This document shows, one piece after another, positions 61,830-64,000 of a stretch of DNA of 64,000 nt (positions are counted from its first letter, which is position 1; every line of letters begins with the position of its first letter). The stretch lies in NCBI RefSeq assembly GCF_900113735.1, contig NZ_FOQM01000036.1, positions 17,111-81,110 on the forward strand, given 5' to 3'. The translations under genes and the position numbers were made by a program. The notes under the pieces are model-generated. The model was not told where the DNA came from and searched no databases. It saw nothing but the letters and a program-made list of their open reading frames with translations. Source of the DNA: Bradyrhizobium sp. Gha. Its GTDB lineage: Bacteria; Pseudomonadota; Alphaproteobacteria; Rhizobiales; Xanthobacteraceae.

Positions 61830-64000
61830 ATGGCGACGCAGACGACCGGCGGCGGTAGCACGGTTTCGTTCGGGAACGCTCCTCAAGCCAACACAGACGC
61901 CTTCACGTTTACCGAAGACGCGAGCAACATTCTTGTTTTGAACGTGATGGCAAACGATCTCGGGGGCGCGGCCAAGGCGCTGTTCTCCTTGGACGACGGA
62001 ACGAGCGCGTCTGCTTCGACCAAGAGCTACGCACCTGCGGACCTGCTGGTCAAAGATGTCGCCTACAGCAGTGACTCTGCGGGAGCCGCGGGAACGAGCG
62101 ACCATAGCGCCCTGGGTGCACGCATTTGGATCGAAACGGACGGCACCGTTCATTACGACAAGGGTGACATCAACGCCAAGCTTCAGGCGCTGGCCGTTGG
62201 AGAAACGCTGACGGATACGTTCACCTATGCCATTCAGCTGGGCAATGGCACACTCAGCTGGGCGACCGTCACGCTGCAGTTCACGGGATTGAATGATGCT
62301 CCCTCCATTGTCGTGGGTTCGACGACCGCCAATGGCGCGTTCAGCGAGGCTACGAACACGACGGGATCATCAGCTTCGGATCAAACGACCGGCACAATCG
62401 TCTTTTCCGATGTCGATGCACACGATACCCATACGGTTTCGAAGAGCGGGCCGAGTTTTGCTTGGTCGTCGGGGACGCTCACCTCAGCACAAACGACGGC
62501 GCTGACCGCTGCGAGTAACCTCAATCTCGTTACGGCCGATAGCACCAATGCAGCGACGGCGACGGGATCGGTTAACTGGGCATACAGCGCCGCGGACAAG
62601 GCGTTTGACTTCCTTGCGGCGGGAGAAACGCTTGCGGTTACCTACACAATAACCATCGATGATGGACACGGCGGGTCGGTCACTCAGCCCATTACCATCA
62701 CGGTCACGGGTACGAACGACCAACCGACCATCGTGGCCGGCTTGACCACGGCGACTGGCGCGATCACCGAGGCCGCCGGCACGAATGGCTCGATCGCGGC
62801 GGACACGGCGTCGGGCTTGATTGCCTTCGCCGATGTGGATCTGTCGGACGCACACACGGTCAGTCAGGGCGTGCCGAGCTTTATCTGGTCCGGCGGCAGC
62901 CTGACGGCTGGCCAGATCAGTGCGCTGACGAACGCCAGCTCGCTGGCGCTGACGAAGACCGACTCGACGGGCTCTGGCGCGGGCAGCGTGGCCTGGAGCT
63001 ACAACGCCCAGGACAAGACGTTCGACTTCCTGGCGGCCGGCCAGACACTCACGGCGACCTACGCCGTCAGCATCGACGATGGCCATGGCGGCACCACCAG
63101 CCAGAACGTGGTGGTGACGATCACCGGCACGAATGATGTACCGGTAATCACCAGCGGCGCGCAGACCGGCGCCATCACGGAACTTGCGGGCCAGCTTGGT
63201 TCGACGACCAGCGACACCGCGAATGGTGCTGTAACGTTTACGGACGCCGATCTGAGCGACTCTCACACGGTGAGCGTCATGGGGGTGACCGCCTCGGGCG
63301 CGACGTCGGGCCTGCCGTCGAACGCGACGCTTCTGAGCTGGCTGACGCTCGGCACGCTGACCGACTCTCCCAATGGCGGGACCGGCTCGAATGGCTGGAG
63401 CTTCTCGGCGCAGGACAAGAACTTCGACTATCTGGCTGCGGGTCAGACGGTCACGCTGAGCTACACGGTGCAGGTTGCCGATACCCATGGCGGCAGCGCG
63501 AGTCAGAACGTGGTGGTGACCGTCACCGGCACCAATGACCAGCCTTCGATCGTGGCGGCGGCGACCCATGCCGCCGGCGCGGTGACCGAGGACGCGACGA
63601 GTCCCGACCTCTCGACCACCGGCACCATCGCCTTTGACGATGTCGACCTGATCGACACCCATACCGCAAGCGTCACCCCGGATTCCGGCAACACGCTCGG
63701 CGGCACGCTGACCCTGGGCGCCGTGAGCGAGAGCCCGACGACGTCCGGCGGCACGGTGGGCTGGACCTACACCGTCGCGGACAACGCCACCGATGATCTC
63801 GCCGCCGGCCAGACCGCGACCGAGAGCTTCACCGTCAGCATCGCCGACGGCCATGGCGGCACCGTCGACCAGATCGTGACGGTGACGGTCACCGGCACCA
63901 ACGAGGCGCCGACCATCGTCGCCGGCTCCACCACGGCGACCGGCGCGGTGACCGAGGACGCGACCACGCCCGACCTCTCGACCACCGGCACCATCGCCTT
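61830..64000 (+). CDS. Large VCBS-repeat protein, adhesin-like (partial, 3' end outside)
   Basis: Open from ATG 61830 to the window end, 723 codons, with GGAGG 8 bases before ATG. No N-terminal signal peptide; the start is MATQTTGGGSTVSFGNAPQ. After a 150-residue head come VCBS units of about 120-140 residues, each ending in VTGTND-P-IV or similar (near 62290, 62700, 63120, 63525, 63890) and containing FDFLAAGETL or DDLAAGQT. Such giant proteins are surface adhesins or biofilm proteins exported by type I secretion through a C-terminal signal, not visible here. The last two units are nearly identical, a sign of recent duplication. Confidence 0.85.
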   Translation, partial: MATQTTGGGSTVSFGNAPQANTDAFTFTEDASNILVLNVMANDLGGAAKALFSLDDGTSASASTKSYAPADLLVKDVAYSSDSAGAAGTSDHSALGARIWIETDGTVHYDKGDINAKLQALAVGETLTDTFTYAIQLGNGTLSWATVTLQFTGLNDAPSIVVGSTTANGAFSEATNTTGSSASDQTTGTIVFSDVDAHDTHTVSKSGPSFAWSSGTLTSAQTTALTAASNLNLVTADSTNAATATGSVNWAYSAADKAFDFLAAGETLAVTYTITIDDGHGGSVTQPITITVTGTNDQPTIVAGLTTATGAITEAAGTNGSIAADTASGLIAFADVDLSDAHTVSQGVPSFIWSGGSLTAGQISALTNASSLALTKTDSTGSGAGSVAWSYNAQDKTFDFLAAGQTLTATYAVSIDDGHGGTTSQNVVVTITGTNDVPVITSGAQTGAITELAGQLGSTTSDTANGAVTFTDADLSDSHTVSVMGVTASGATSGLPSNATLLSWLTLGTLTDSPNGGTGSNGWSFSAQDKNFDYLAAGQTVTLSYTVQVADTHGGSASQNVVVTVTGTNDQPSIVAAATHAAGAVTEDATSPDLSTTGTIAFDDVDLIDTHTASVTPDSGNTLGGTLTLGAVSESPTTSGGTVGWTYTVADNATDDLAAGQTATESFTVSIADGHGGTVDQIVTVTVTGTNEAPTIVAGSTTATGAVTEDATTPDLSTTGTIA
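62291..64000 (+). repeat. Tandem VCBS-domain coding repeats
   Basis: Repeat periods estimated from the TGTND-type boundaries are roughly 415, 420, 400 and 365 bases. The blocks beginning at about 63565 and 63930 share GCGGTGACCGAGGACGCGAC and the following 45 bases almost exactly. Confidence 0.75.

Noticed and set aside
62484..63854. 456-codon minus-strand frame
   Set aside because: Mirror of the VCBS repeats; its periodic Arg/Gly/Ala sequence comes from the repeats on the other strand.

Overview
The window looks like a chromosomal segment of a Bradyrhizobium-like alphaproteobacterium (Nitrobacteraceae). The basis is high GC with strong G/C at third codon positions, a one-step phosphatidylcholine synthase, a NasS/NasT nitrate system, DUF2147, DUF1993 and LTXXQ proteins, and a VCBS-repeat giant protein. 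This is inference from gene content; no 16S or other marker is present.

1-14.4 kb is core metabolism: a UbiH-type hydroxylase, pcs, terC, a quinone oxidoreductase, argD, rimO, and an assimilatory nitrite block of nasT-nasS, formate/nitrite channel, nirA and an Fe-S/FAD/NADPH reductase. Two RNA control elements stand out. One is an arginine-rich 29-codon leader peptide with promoter and terminator upstream of argD. The other is a hexaloop hairpin of ANTAR-target type between nasS and the nitrite channel.

14.6-38.6 kb holds pxpBCA (5-oxoproline), an RraA/cupin pair, several exported small proteins, a PheC-like periplasmic protein with a 15-bp tandem repeat before its start, a CUT1 sugar ABC operon with a hydroxyacid dehydrogenase, glk, a pncA/PhaC-like hydrolase/nadE cluster, and ilvD.

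At 39.86 kb a tRNA-Ser(TGA) is followed directly by a decayed tyrosine integrase, marking an integrated island. Its first part (40.7-45.1 kb) holds a class III cyclase/TPR protein and a mosaic of tiny genes and fragments. It is followed by an orphan 26-residue pqqA, a diheme cytochrome c and a PQQ-type sugar dehydrogenase. Further on are a TrpX-type binding protein between two copies of an about 85-bp repeat, a tight ATP-grasp/fetA/fetB/unknown operon, and a chromate-resistance-like cluster (rhodanese, small exported protein, LppY/LpqO, superoxide dismutase) whose chrA is broken. The end carries a fused membrane/spermidine-synthase-like protein and the start of a VCBS-repeat adhesin-like protein that runs off the window. 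The right end of the island was not found.
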